64,000 nucleotides of DNA, from contig CAVUWK010000010.1 in assembly GCA_963745175.1 (NCBI GenBank), forward strand, positions 124,001 to 188,000, in the 5' to 3' direction. Numbering within the stretch: position 1 is the first letter of the stretch; every line of letters starts with the position of its first letter. Shown here piece after piece: positions 25,810 through 34,143 of this stretch. The notes beneath the pieces were generated by a model. That model saw only the letters and a list, made by a program, of their open reading frames with translations. It was not told where the DNA came from and ran no database searches. The DNA is from Bog-473 sp963745175 (lineage in GTDB: Bacteria; Actinomycetota; Acidimicrobiia; Acidimicrobiales; RAAP-2). A program made the translations under genes and the position numbers.

Positions 25810-26184
25810 ATGCCCATGCGTCGCGCGAAACTCTCAACGGTGAGCCTCGAATACGCATCGGACCATTTGATTGCTGCCGTATCGTCCCTGGCCGGAAGCG
25901 AACGGCCACTTCAGGAACGCCTACAGATGGCGTGGGACGACCATGTACAGCTGCTCTGGATGAAGCCATGCCTCACGACCGATCTGTTGCGTGAGTTCAG
26001 AGATTTCTGGCACCGATACACCGCACCATCGGACGATCGCACGAGCACGAAACTTCGTGTTCTGAACGGGGATGAATTGAAGTGCGCCATCAATGAGCTT
26101 GTTGCTTTGTCGGCCCGAACTACGGCGGTGGCGGCGCAGTCGGCCGATGGCGGGATACTGGCCACGCTTGCTGATCTCAAATAG
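25810..26184 (+). CDS. Uncharacterised protein, paralogue 2 of a window-specific pair
   Basis: About 124 residues, aligned along its length with the product at 18,343: LEYASDH, MAWDDHVQLLWMKPCLTTDL, and the identical end LATLADLK. No family recognised, no membrane segment. The ATG at 25810 has AGGGGG four bases upstream, within a GGGGGCA stretch that resembles a dispersed-hairpin arm. A further copy of the hairpin follows right after the stop. Confidence 0.65.
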   Translation: MPMRRAKLSTVSLEYASDHLIAAVSSLAGSERPLQERLQMAWDDHVQLLWMKPCLTTDLLREFRDFWHRYTAPSDDRTSTKLRVLNGDELKCAINELVALSARTTAVAAQSADGGILATLADLK

Positions 26185-26220
26185 CGCGCCCAGATCCGGC
26201 GTTCGGAGGCACCCCCTTAT
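26185..26220 (+). repeat. Dispersed hairpin repeat, copy N
   Basis: The right side TTCGGAGGCACCCCCTT aligns with copy M behind the paralogous gene. Pairing is short (GCC with GGC). Confidence 0.45.
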
Positions 26221-26268
26221 ACCCGCATGCAGGAGTCTCAGTCGCCCATCGGGGTCCGGTTGCCCGCT

Positions 26269-27432
26269 TCAGTCGCCTAATGTGGTTCTCGGGGAATCGT
26301 CGTGTCCGAACCACCGAGTGGCTCGCGTGGACCCCCACTCCCGCTTCTCTTCGTTGAGCGCGGCGGTGGGTGGGATGAACTTTGCGACGGGAGTGTCGTA
26401 GGAGAGGAAATCGACGTCAATGCGTCCCACGAGGTCATCACCCAACTCCACGTAACACGCCGAGGCCCCGTCGTACGGAGGCGGGACGCTCCCGTCAGTC
26501 AGCTGGGAGATAAGCACTTTGGCGACCGTGGCCGCCTCGCCTTCCGCGATCCCTCCGGCACGAGGGACGGGTGCGCTTGTCACGTCGCCTACGGCGAATA
26601 CGTTGGGGAATTGGGTGGCGAAAGTGACTGGGTTAACCGGAATCCATCCGTCCTCGACCAGATCCGAAGCGACGACGACCTCGGGGGCACAGTGGACCGG
26701 GATCCCCAAGAAAAGGTCATAAGGCAACTGCCTCCCATCCTCGAGATGTGCGACGTGGTGTTCGGGATCGAGCCAGGTCACCCTTGAGGAGGGCCAGTAC
26801 TCGATGTTGTGTTCCTCGAGGATGGCCACGATCGCCGACGAGGTTTTCTTCGAGATCGGGATGGGCATCGGCATCGGGCTGACAAGGTGGATGGTCGACG
26901 ATTCGCGCAGTCCGCGCCGGAGGAGATAGTCATGGAGCAGCAGTGCGGTTTCGTTCGGCGCACCAGGGCACTTGAAGAACGGACCAAGCACTCCGACGAC
27001 GACTGCGCCGCCGCCGAAATCGGATAGTGCGTCACGAGCTCGCTCGGCGCCGGCGACGGAATAAAACTCGTACCCATCTTCCGCCAGTCCCGGCGTTGCG
27101 GGCACGTCGTAGTCAGCGCCGAGCGCGACCACAAGAATATCTGCGTCATAGGTCGCCGCGTCAGTGACGACTCGGCGACTCTTGGGATCGATTGAGGTAA
27201 CCGTCTCTCGTCGGAACTCAACGCCAGGCTTGGCGATCTGTCGATATGGTTTCCAGAGTTCGGCGACCTGGCGTCGACCGAACATAATATCGAGCTTCGA
27301 AAAGCCGAACATGAACGAATCGTTCTTGTCGATGAGCGTGATGTGCACCTTGTCGGGGACCGACTCGCACAACCCGGTAACGAGCTCGAGGCCGCCGAAA
27401 CCAGCTCCAAGGACCACCACGTGTTGGGGCAC
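26269..27432 (-). CDS. FAD-dependent pyridine nucleotide-disulphide oxidoreductase (NDH-2/SQR-like)
   Basis: The N-terminal FAD motif VVVLGAGFGGLELV, the ADILVVALGADYDV segment, a second Rossmann region and the late FAD-binding FPNVFAVGDVTSAPVPRAGG are present. A cysteine in FFKCPGAPNE sits where sulphide:quinone reductases have an active-site Cys, so an SQR-like or NDH-2-like role is possible. 387 residues. It probably transfers electrons to quinone at the membrane; donor unknown. The stop is close to that of the convergent paralogue gene, with repeat copy N between. Confidence 0.85.
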   Translation of the reverse strand: MPQHVVVLGAGFGGLELVTGLCESVPDKVHITLIDKNDSFMFGFSKLDIMFGRRQVAELWKPYRQIAKPGVEFRRETVTSIDPKSRRVVTDAATYDADILVVALGADYDVPATPGLAEDGYEFYSVAGAERARDALSDFGGGAVVVGVLGPFFKCPGAPNETALLLHDYLLRRGLRESSTIHLVSPMPMPIPISKKTSSAIVAILEEHNIEYWPSSRVTWLDPEHHVAHLEDGRQLPYDLFLGIPVHCAPEVVVASDLVEDGWIPVNPVTFATQFPNVFAVGDVTSAPVPRAGGIAEGEAATVAKVLISQLTDGSVPPPYDGASACYVELGDDLVGRIDVDFLSYDTPVAKFIPPTAALNEEKREWGSTRATRWFGHDDSPRTTLGD

Positions 27433-27510
27433 CGGTGCAGGGTAACAGAGCTTGTCGATGCCGTATCACCGAGCGGTCAGGTCGCCGGAAGCGAGGGCGT
27501 TCATTGCTCG

Positions 27511-27534
27511 TTCACTCCCGGCGGTATGGGGCAT
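27511..27534 (+). repeat. Dispersed hairpin repeat, copy E
   Basis: CTCCC pairs with GGGG around GGCGGTAT. Nearly identical to copy A at 3,759 although about 24 kb away. Confidence 0.5.
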
Positions 27535-27556
27535 TCACGCTCCTTGAATCAGCGAA

Positions 27557-27808
27557 TCAGGTATCGAGCCCATCCGAGAGCCAGGGAACTGCGCCTCGGG
27601 CGGCTGCTATCGCATCGGCCTCACTCGAATATTCCCTGACCGAGAAGTAGGCGATCGGCGTCCAACGTCCCATGTCCTCTGCGTCACGTCGGAACTCTTC
27701 GAATCCGAACGTCCCGTCGGGCCGCCTAAAGATGTCTACGCAACGGTCCACGGCTGGAGTCGAGGGGCTCGCCAAGACGGACCATGATGGATCTAGTCGC
27801 GCAGACAT
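27557..27808 (-). CDS. Conserved hypothetical small protein
   Basis: 83 residues: VDIFRRPDGTFGFEEFRRDA and RWTPIAYFSVREYSSEADAI, ending VPWLSDGLDT. The ordered RPDGTFGFEEFRRD pattern resembles small conserved proteins of unknown function in diverse bacteria. No domain name is secure. It lies at the outer side of the left att-like repeat, so it belongs to the flank, not to the tRNA-Cys island. Confidence 0.6.
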   Translation of the reverse strand: MSARLDPSWSVLASPSTPAVDRCVDIFRRPDGTFGFEEFRRDAEDMGRWTPIAYFSVREYSSEADAIAAARGAVPWLSDGLDT

Positions 27809-27924
27809 GTCGAAATGTTAGAGGAGCTCTCCAATCGGCTGACCCTGCGTCAGGGTGCGGGCTCTCAGATCTGGCGGTCTTCACTTCGAGCCACAGAATC
27901 CTCAGCCATGCCGCCCACCTGAAT

Positions 27925-27972
27925 AAACGAAAAGAGGCGGCGGGCGGAATCGAACCGCCGTACGGGGCTTTG
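27925..27972. repeat. Left att repeat: truncated tRNA-Cys 3' part
   Basis: Identical for 48 bases to 33743-33790 (it contains the T-arm, acceptor 3' strand and part of the anticodon arm of tRNA-Cys, minus strand), then diverges inside the anticodon loop. Similarity continues imperfectly for about 17 bases outside (ATGCC and CACCTG shared), as expected of the former gene flank. Confidence 0.9.
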
Positions 27973-28000
27973 AAGGGGCAAAAACGGGATCCGCAGCGGT

Positions 28001-28045
28001 CCAGCTCAGTGCGATACTCCAGCTCAGTGCGATACTCCAGCTCAG
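28001..28045. repeat. 18-bp tandem repeat, 2.5 units
   Basis: Unit CCAGCTCAGTGCGATACT at 28001-28018 and 28019-28036, then CCAGCTCAG at 28037-28045. It lies just inside the left end of the island. Directly repeated sites near an att core can be integrase or excisionase arm-binding sites, which is a guess. Confidence 0.75.
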
Positions 28046-28183
28046 AGTACATATGAGTTCTAACCGATCCGCATTCATTCGGAGAGTGCCGCGGTATCTC
28101 CGCGGTATGAAACCCGATTCTGATTGATCTTTCGATCAATCAGCTTCTCTTCGCAACGCCGAAGGCCAAGCCGAATGCTGGCC

Positions 28184-28765
28184 TTATGGGCAGTTGGCGT
28201 CCTCATCGACGAAACGCTTGAGCGCCCGCAGATAGCCGCCGGTTCCACCCTTCTGGATCCCTCTACCGATCGGGCCCGATAGCCGGACCAGTGGATCGCC
28301 CGGGCGGGAGAAGGCCTCGATTTCGAACCGTACGGTCTAGTCCGGTGACATGGAGACCACGAAGGCCTCCTCGCCCCGCTCGGGGTGGCCAGGCAGCGCC
28401 CCATAGGCAAACCCCCATCGGGTCTCTTCATCAATGACACTCACGATTCTGCAGGGCGCCGCTAGCGCCACGACAGGCGTACCCAGGGTCACGACAACGG
28501 TCGCACCAGTGTGGATCTGCTGGTCATCGGGAAAGATCCGAACACCTGGCAGACGGTGCGCCTGCCACGTCTTCAGACCGGTCACGGCCCGCCGAAGCGT
28601 CTCGCGCCGGCTGCCAAGCACAGTCTCATAGTGGTCGTGGTGATATCCGTCCGGTCGCTTTCCCGCGAGAGTCGCCCCGATGTCGCTGTAGGTCGGTACG
28701 GCGTTCTCAAACCCCTCCACCATCAGTTTCATTGCGCCGAAGTCCGATGGGCGGACAAACCTCAT
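28184..28765 (-). pseudogene. DUF1990 family protein with in-frame amber stop
   Basis: The first 142 codons carry the family marks: GYHHDHYETVLGSR, the LKTWQAHRLPGVRIFPDD segment, GATVVVTLGTPVVALAAPCR and RWGFAYGALPGHPERGEEAF. A TAG at 28337-28339 then interrupts the frame. The same frame continues with VRFEIEAFSRPGDPLVRL and GGTGGYLRALKRFVDED to a TAA at 28184, which is the expected C-terminus. A single substitution from a sense codon (for example GAG or CAG) explains it. Inside the decayed island, so most likely a pseudogene. Confidence 0.85.
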
Positions 28766-28806
28766 GTTCCGTTGTTATCAGGTGGCACGACACCTAAAGC
28801 GCAGCG

Positions 28807-28838
28807 CCCTCAGCCGGCGGCAATGTTCTGGGGCACCC
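28807..28838 (+). repeat. Dispersed hairpin repeat, copy F
   Basis: CCTCAG pairs with CTGGGG (one G-T pair) around CCGGCGGCAATGTT. It lies between divergent genes within the tRNA-Cys island. Confidence 0.55.
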
Positions 28839-28966
28839 AGACAGCTAAAAAACTCCCACCAGCGTGCTCCGCTCTCCGCACCGGCACACCCACGATTAAA
28901 CGGGAACGGCGCCTAGGTCAGCGGCATGCAAGACTCAGCAGCGGGGGTTGTTTACGGGGGAGTTTT

Positions 28967-31900
28967 GTGTCCTCATCGGTGACCGCGACGTTCATCTTCA
29001 CGGACTTGGTGGGTTCGACCGCGACCGCAGCTCGACTGGGTCCCGACGCCGCGGAGGAGCTGCGCCAGACGCATTTCAGGCTGCTGCGAGGCGCGGTCCT
29101 CGGCTCGGGCGGCACAGAGGTCAAGAATCTGGGTGACGGGTTGATGGTGATGTTCTCCTCGCCCAGTCGGGCTTTGGCGGGCGCGGTGGGGATGCAGCAG
29201 GCCATTCACCATCACAACCGTTCCGATGCCGAGCCGCTCGGGGTTCGCATCGGCCTTAGCGCAGGTGAGGCGGTCGAAGAGGACGGCGATTTCTTCGGTG
29301 ATCCGGTCGTCGAGGCGGCCCGGTTGTGTGCGGCGGCTACCGGTGGGCAGATCCTCGCGGCCGAGATCGTGCGAACGCTGGTGGGCCGGCATGCGACGCA
29401 GACGTTCGTCGAGGTCGGGCCATTTGGAGCTGAAAGGCATTCCCGATCCGGTGGATGCGGTCGAGGTGTTGTGGGAGCCCGCCGTGGTGGCAGGGTCGGT
29501 GCCGTTGCCGGGCCGATTGGTCGGCGCTGCTTCGGATGCGCTGTTCGGGTTCTTCGGCCGGGACGCTGAGCTGGCCGTGGTGGAGGACGCTTGCAAGCAG
29601 GCGCGCTCGACGCGACGGTGTCAGACGGTGTTCGTCGCGGGTGAGGCCGGGATGGGCAAGACCGCGCTGGTCGCGCAGGTCGCCCGGACCGCACACGATG
29701 ACGGTTCGATCGTGTTGTTCGGCCACGCGGATGAGGACGTCGGGATCTCGTATCAGCCGTGGATCGAAGTGGTCTCGACCCTCGTCCGTGATGGTGATCC
29801 CGAGTGGTTGGCCGCCCTGCCCGCGGCACAACGCACGGCGCTCGGGCGTCTGGTACCCGCGCTCGCGATCCGACACCGACCGGGTAGCCGATCCAGACAC
29901 GGAACGTTTGTTGTTGTGGGAAGGCACCACCGAGTTGCTGGCGGCGGCGTCACAACACGCGCCGATGTTGGTGGTGCTCGACGATCTGCACTGGGCCGAC
30001 ACCGCGAGCCTGCAACTGTTGCACCATGTCATCGCGTCGACGACGGCCATGAACCTGACTATCGCGTGCACCTACCGCGATACGGATCTGACCCGCGGCG
30101 ATGCGCTCAACAAGTTGTTGGCCGACCTGCACCGCGAAGCGAACGTCACCCGGATCGCGCTCGCCGGCCTCGGAGACCTCGAAGTCGTCGAACTGTTGGG
30201 CGCGGCAGCCGGACACGACCTCGACGACGCCGGTGTCGGACTGGCGCACGCGTTGCGGCGAGAGACCGACGGGAACCCGTTCTTCACCGGCGAGGTAATA
30301 CGCCATCTCGGCGAGACGGGCGGCATCGTGCTCGGCGACGACGGCCGCTGGACCGTCGCCGACGACCTCGACGAGATCGGCCTCCCTTCCAGTGTGCGCG
30401 ACGTCGTGGGCCGCCGCGTCGAACGCCTCGGCGACGAGACACTGCGGGCGTTGTCGCTCGCGGCGGTGATCGGCCGCGAGTTCGACATCAGCCTGCTCGC
30501 CACGCTCGCCGATATCGACCAAGACTCGCTTTTCGATCTGATGGATAATGCGGTCGCCGCCGCGGTGCTCGTTGAGAGCGCCGACGGCTCGCGATACCGG
30601 TTCGCGCACGCCTTAATCCAACACACGCTCTACGACGACCTGACGACGCCTCGCCGCCAGCGCGCCCACCAACGCATCGCCGAACTGCTCGAAGCAACCA
30701 CCGTGGCCGCCGACGCTGGGACGCTGGCGGAGTTGGCGCATCACTGGGTTGCCGCGACCCGGCCCGCCGACCTCGACAAGGCTCTCGGCTACGTCCGCCG
30801 CGCCGGAGACGCGGCCCGCGATGCGCTCGCACCCGACGACGCCATCCGCTGGTATCAACAAGCCCTCGACCTGCTCGCCCGCCAAAGCGAGCCCGACCAG
30901 CGCCAGCGGGCCGAGCTGCTGGCGGTACTGGGCACCGTCCAAGGCCAAGCGTCGAAGCCCGAATGCCACGACACGCTCCTCCAAGCCGCCAGCCTCGCCG
31001 AGCAGCTCGACGACACCGACCTCCTCGTGCAGGCCGCGCTCGGCTTCACACTGCAAGAGACGGTCGGTGACAACATAGCCAGGCCGATCATCCGTGCCGC
31101 GCTCGACCGCCTCGGCTCGGAGGTGACGGCCAATCGGGCTCGGCTACTGGTGGCGCTCGCCTGGACCCACGACATGTCCCTCGAATGGGAGGTCTGCCGG
31201 GACCTCTGCTCTCGAGGCCGTCGACACTGCCCGCGCGCGCGGGCGACGATGCGACTTTCGTGGATGTCGTCGGGGCCGTCGGTAGGATTTATCTGGCGAC
31301 GCCCGATCGCCGCGACGAACTCATCACTGACGTCGAAGCCGCGGTCAGGTTCGCCGACCGGATCGGCGACCCGGTGCTGCGTGCTCGCATCAGAAGGCAG
31401 CTGTTGTGGGCCCGGTATGAGCAGGCCGACATCGTCGGCAGTCGACGCGGTCCTCGCCGAGAGCGAAGCCCTTACCGAGATAGTCGGCCTGCCATTCCAA
31501 CGCTCTCAGCACGCGGAGTTCGTCGACTGGACGGCTGCTCCTAGCCGGGAAGGCCGACGACGCGGAGACGGCCAACGAACGCGCACTCGAACTCGGCACG
31601 GTCGCAGGTGACGCCAATGCCCTCTCCGGACTTCGGCGGCTTCCTTCGTGCAATCCGCGAGCATCAAGGAAGGCTGGACGAAATCGCCGATGTGTTCATC
31701 GATGCCGCCCGCGACAACCCTTCGATCGCCGCACTCCGGTCCGCAGTCGTGTACCTGCTCGGTTCGCTCGGACGGATCGACGAGGCCCGCGAACAGCTCG
31801 CCGCCGAAGCGGCTGCCGGTTTCGACTTCCCCTACGACGGGACCTGGCTTGCGTCGATGGCGAATCTCCTCGACGCGGCCGCGACCGTTCAAGATCGCGC

Positions 31901-32258
31901 CGCGGCCCGCACGCTCGTCGAGCGCGTCGCACCGTTCGCAACACATGTCATCGCTCTCGGCGGAATGAAGACGAACGGTGCCATTGCCCGACCACTCGCC
32001 CGCGCCGCCACGGTGCTCGGCGACTACGATCTTGCCGAACAGTGGTTCGCGATTGCACACGACATCCACAACCGGCTGCAAGCCCCTTACTGGACCGCAC
32101 TCGGCCAACTCGACCACGCCGACCTCTGCCTCGCGCGCCAGGACGCCGACGACATCGAACGCGCCCGCGACCTCGCAACGTCGGCCGCGCGCACTGCTGC
32201 CGAATACGGCTGCGCCGGACTCACCAAACGAGCCGCCGCACTCCTGGACGCGGTCTGA
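28967..32258 (+). pseudogene. Class III cyclase - STAND-type ATPase - TPR protein, multiply frameshifted
   Basis: GTG 28967 follows GGGGGAG. The first part is a cyclase domain (VTATFIFTDLVGST, VKNLGDGLMVMF). The frame shifts near 29,420, after which FFGRDAELAVVEDA and the Walker A GEAGMGKTALVAQ appear. It shifts again near 29,870, leading into LLLWEGTTELLAAAS and MLVVLDDLHWAD (Walker B). A long helical/TPR part runs to about 31,190, and at least three more shifts precede the final segment 31,608-32,258, which ends ECGCAGLTKRAAALLDAV-like. Read through it would be about 1,090 residues, like the mycobacterial cyclase/LuxR-type ATPases. Five or more frame changes in 3.3 kb indicate decay. Confidence 0.85.
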
Positions 32259-32374
32259 TACGAACGTACGAACCCGAGCAGAACGCGCCCCATAACGTCG
32301 CACCGAACACGGCCGATCCCCCTATCCCAATCGTGGCGTTCGGCCGCACCTTCGTGAGCCGGTAGCAAGCAGCT

Positions 32375-32413
32375 GTCAAGGGCGGCCGGAGGCCGGCGTA
32401 GCGGACCCTTGAC
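32375..32413. repeat. Inverted repeat GTCAAGGG / CCCTTGAC
   Basis: Arms at 32375-32382 and 32406-32413, with a nested GGCCGGAGGCC in the loop. It is 117 bases after the stop of the cyclase/ATPase remnant; no T-run follows. Confidence 0.6.
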
Positions 32414-32453
32414 GGCTGCGCCGGAAGCAACCGGCAGTTCTCACAATGGTGGT

Positions 32454-32475
32454 GGCCGGCCGCCCACGGCCGGCC
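32454..32475. repeat. 9-bp GC-rich hairpin
   Basis: GGCCGGCCG and CGGCCGGCC around CCCA. Not followed by a T-run. Confidence 0.65.
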
Positions 32476-32996
32476 TGGATGCCCTCTGGGGCCTTCAGAA
32501 CGGACCCTGGCCCCCTCATCTGAAGAAGCCGGTGCGATCGGGCTCGAACCCCTCATGAACGCCGATGAACGATCCGCGGGCGCGGTCGCATCGTGTGCTC
32601 CATCGGGATCCGCACGTCCCGAGCGCCTGCCGAGGCGTTGGCGGCTTGAAGCAGTAGAGAAGAATTCTCATGGTTGAGTGGTCGTTCCAGGTGGAGATAG
32701 GTGGAGATAGGTGATTGATTCTCCACTCCGATCTCACGACTTCAGTCTTGCTGCTCTGTCCTCTGCTGCTCTCTGTTCGTCTCTGTCGTGCCCTCCTCTG
32801 CGTTGATCATCTCTGTCGTTCGTTAGACGTCGTTGATGCACACCATCTCGATGTGATCGTCATCATGAACGACTCGCCTCTGCGTTGCGTGGGCGATTTC
32901 TGACGTCCGTCTGACCTGCATGTTGTTCGATTTCGGGTTCCTCGATGTCCATTTATAGGTAGGGAAATGAATTTTCGGACTGGAGAAGGGGATGTC

Positions 32997-33215
32997 ATGA
33001 GCACACTGGTTGAGATTGGAAATGAGGCGAGAGGTCCAGCTCCGGTTCAGATGCTTCTGACGGCCGAACAGACGGCGAAGTCGCTCGCAATCGGCCGTAC
33101 GAAGGTCTTCGATCTGATCCGTGGCGGGGAACTCGAGTCGATTCAGATCGGCTCGAGCAGGCGGATTCCCATCGATGCCATCGAGGCATTCGTGTTCCGA
33201 CGCCGCGGCAATTGA
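32997..33215 (+). CDS. Excisionase-like helix-turn-helix protein
   Basis: 72 residues. LLTAEQTAKSLAIGRTKVFD and LIRGGELESIQIGSSRRIPI, then DAIEAFV: the MerR-like/HTH_17 fold of Xis and other recombination directionality factors. The ATG at 32997 has GAAGGGG about five bases upstream; ATG 32967 in frame is an alternative. It lies just before the integrase remnant, as in many tRNA-targeted actinobacterial elements. It appears intact. Confidence 0.8.
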   Translation: MSTLVEIGNEARGPAPVQMLLTAEQTAKSLAIGRTKVFDLIRGGELESIQIGSSRRIPIDAIEAFVFRRRGN

Positions 33216-33309
33216 TCCAGTTCGGAGAACTTCCGGCATTTCCGTCGACTCCGGAGACCGTTCTTGGTTGATACCGCCCGACAGCCCTATACGGCCGGAG
33301 GACCCGACG

Positions 33310-33665
33310 ATGGCCAACATCCGATCCCGCGAGACCGCAGGCGGACCCCGCTACGACGTGAAGTTGGCCTCCCGCTCCGCCGGGCTGACCTCTCCCAAGC
33401 CTGGAAGGACGCCTGCACTGCCATCGGGTTGACCGGTGTCCGTCCGCACGATCTCCGGCACCATGCGGCAACGGTGATCGCCCGCAATCCCAACGTGACG
33501 TTACGAGAGCTCATGGCCGCCATCGGCCACTCGTCGCCGGTTGCCGCCCTGCGTTACCAGCACGCCACGGCGGAGCGGAGCAAGGCGATCGCGAGCTACC
33601 TCGATGACGTGATCACGGCGGCACAGAGTGCGCAAGGGTCCGCTCCGGTCCCCCTCCGTCCGTGA
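33310..33665 (+). pseudogene. Tyrosine integrase remnant with central deletion
   Basis: ATG 33310 opens an integrase-like N-terminus (MANIRSRETAGGPRYDVKL). Within 20 codons the similarity jumps, in another frame, to the catalytic C-terminus: LSQAWKDACTAIGL, the box II motif RPHDLRHHAATV, LRELMAAIGHSS and the nucleophile in ALRYQHA. The SAM-like core-binding domain and the first catalytic arginine (box I) are missing, about 250 residues in all. It cannot be an active recombinase. Confidence 0.88.
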
Positions 33666-33742
33666 TGAGCCGAGGTATGTGCGCGGTATCTGGCGGGGAC
33701 TCGGAGCGAGGCGAAATCCTTGGCGATGCCACTCACCTGCAC

Positions 33743-33790
33743 AAACGAAAAGAGGCGGCGGGCGGAATCGAACCGCCGTACGGGGCTTTG
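33743..33790. repeat. Right att repeat overlapping tRNA-Cys
   Basis: 48-bp perfect copy of 27925-27972; it includes tRNA-Cys from its 3' end into the anticodon loop. Confidence 0.9.
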
Positions 33791-33824
33791 CAGGCCCCTG
33801 CCTAAACCACTCGGCCACGCCGCC
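33753..33824 (-). tRNA. tRNA-Cys (anticodon GCA)
   Basis: 72 nt. The acceptor strands GGCGGCG and CGCCGCC pair fully, with a U discriminator. The anticodon stem GGGGC/GCCCC encloses the loop CTGCAAA (anticodon GCA at 33789-33791). The T-arm is GGCGG-TTCGATT-CCGCC. CCA is not encoded. It is the insertion target of the island on its left and marks the start of the core-like region. Confidence 0.97.
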
Positions 33825-33910
33825 GTGTAGGGACACGAGCGGGCGGCCAGCCTAATGGCCGCCGTTCCCCGCCCCCGGCACCCCCAACGGGGCCCGGGCC
33901 GAACCGGCTC

Positions 33911-34120
33911 CTAGTTCCGGAAGCGGGAAACCAGCCAGAACACCCCGGCAATCAGGGCGACGACCACCGCGGCCTTCAGGAAGAAGAAGAAGATGCCGGC
34001 CAGGCTGGCCAGGATCCAAAAGGCGATGATGATCCCCACCACGCCCACGGCCGTCATGGCGAGGGCGTGGCTGAAGCTCATGGGGGTCTTGCTCTCTCTG
34101 CGTTCTACGTCTTTGCTCAC
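33911..34120 (-). CDS. Small membrane protein
   Basis: 69 residues with two hydrophobic segments (LAMTAVGVVGIIIAFWILAS and FFFFLKAAVVVALIAGVFWL) and a basic end VSRFRN. The start is GTG 34120 or ATG 34081. It is divergent from glnD, with 23 bases between the starts. Function unknown. Confidence 0.65.
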   Translation of the reverse strand: MSKDVERRESKTPMSFSHALAMTAVGVVGIIIAFWILASLAGIFFFFLKAAVVVALIAGVFWLVSRFRN

Positions 34121-34143
34121 AAACCCAATGCTACGTTCCCGCC

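Larger units (their letters stand above)
32259..32996. other. 738-bp non-coding stretch of the island
   Basis: No gene recognised. It holds two hairpins (listed), a doubled GGTGGAGATA near 32,690 and a CT-rich low-complexity part from about 32,745 to 32,830, with lower GC than the neighbourhood. Likely regulatory or replication/excision DNA of the element. Confidence 0.5.
27925..33790. mobile_element. Decayed integrative element in tRNA-Cys
   Basis: Bounded by a 48-bp perfect direct repeat (27925-27972 and 33743-33790) that contains the 3' part of tRNA-Cys. The intact tRNA is at the right end, next to an integrase remnant and an excisionase-like gene, which is the usual layout of tRNA-targeted islands. 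Inside are a DUF1990 gene with a stop codon, a large frameshifted cyclase/ATPase gene and a 738-bp non-coding stretch. The integrase lacks its middle, so self-mobilisation is not expected. Confidence 0.85.

Noticed and set aside
27925..27996. Second tRNA-Cys gene
   Set aside because: Similarity stops in the anticodon loop and the 5' half is absent; it is an att-site fragment.
28337..28339. Recoding of the in-frame TAG as an amino acid
   Set aside because: No sign of a pyrrolysine system or other TAG recoding, and the gene lies in a decayed island; a nonsense mutation is simpler.
3759..28838. Integron attC sites as explanation of the repeated hairpins
   Set aside because: I found no GTTRRRY / RYYYAAC core pairs and no integron integrase in the window.
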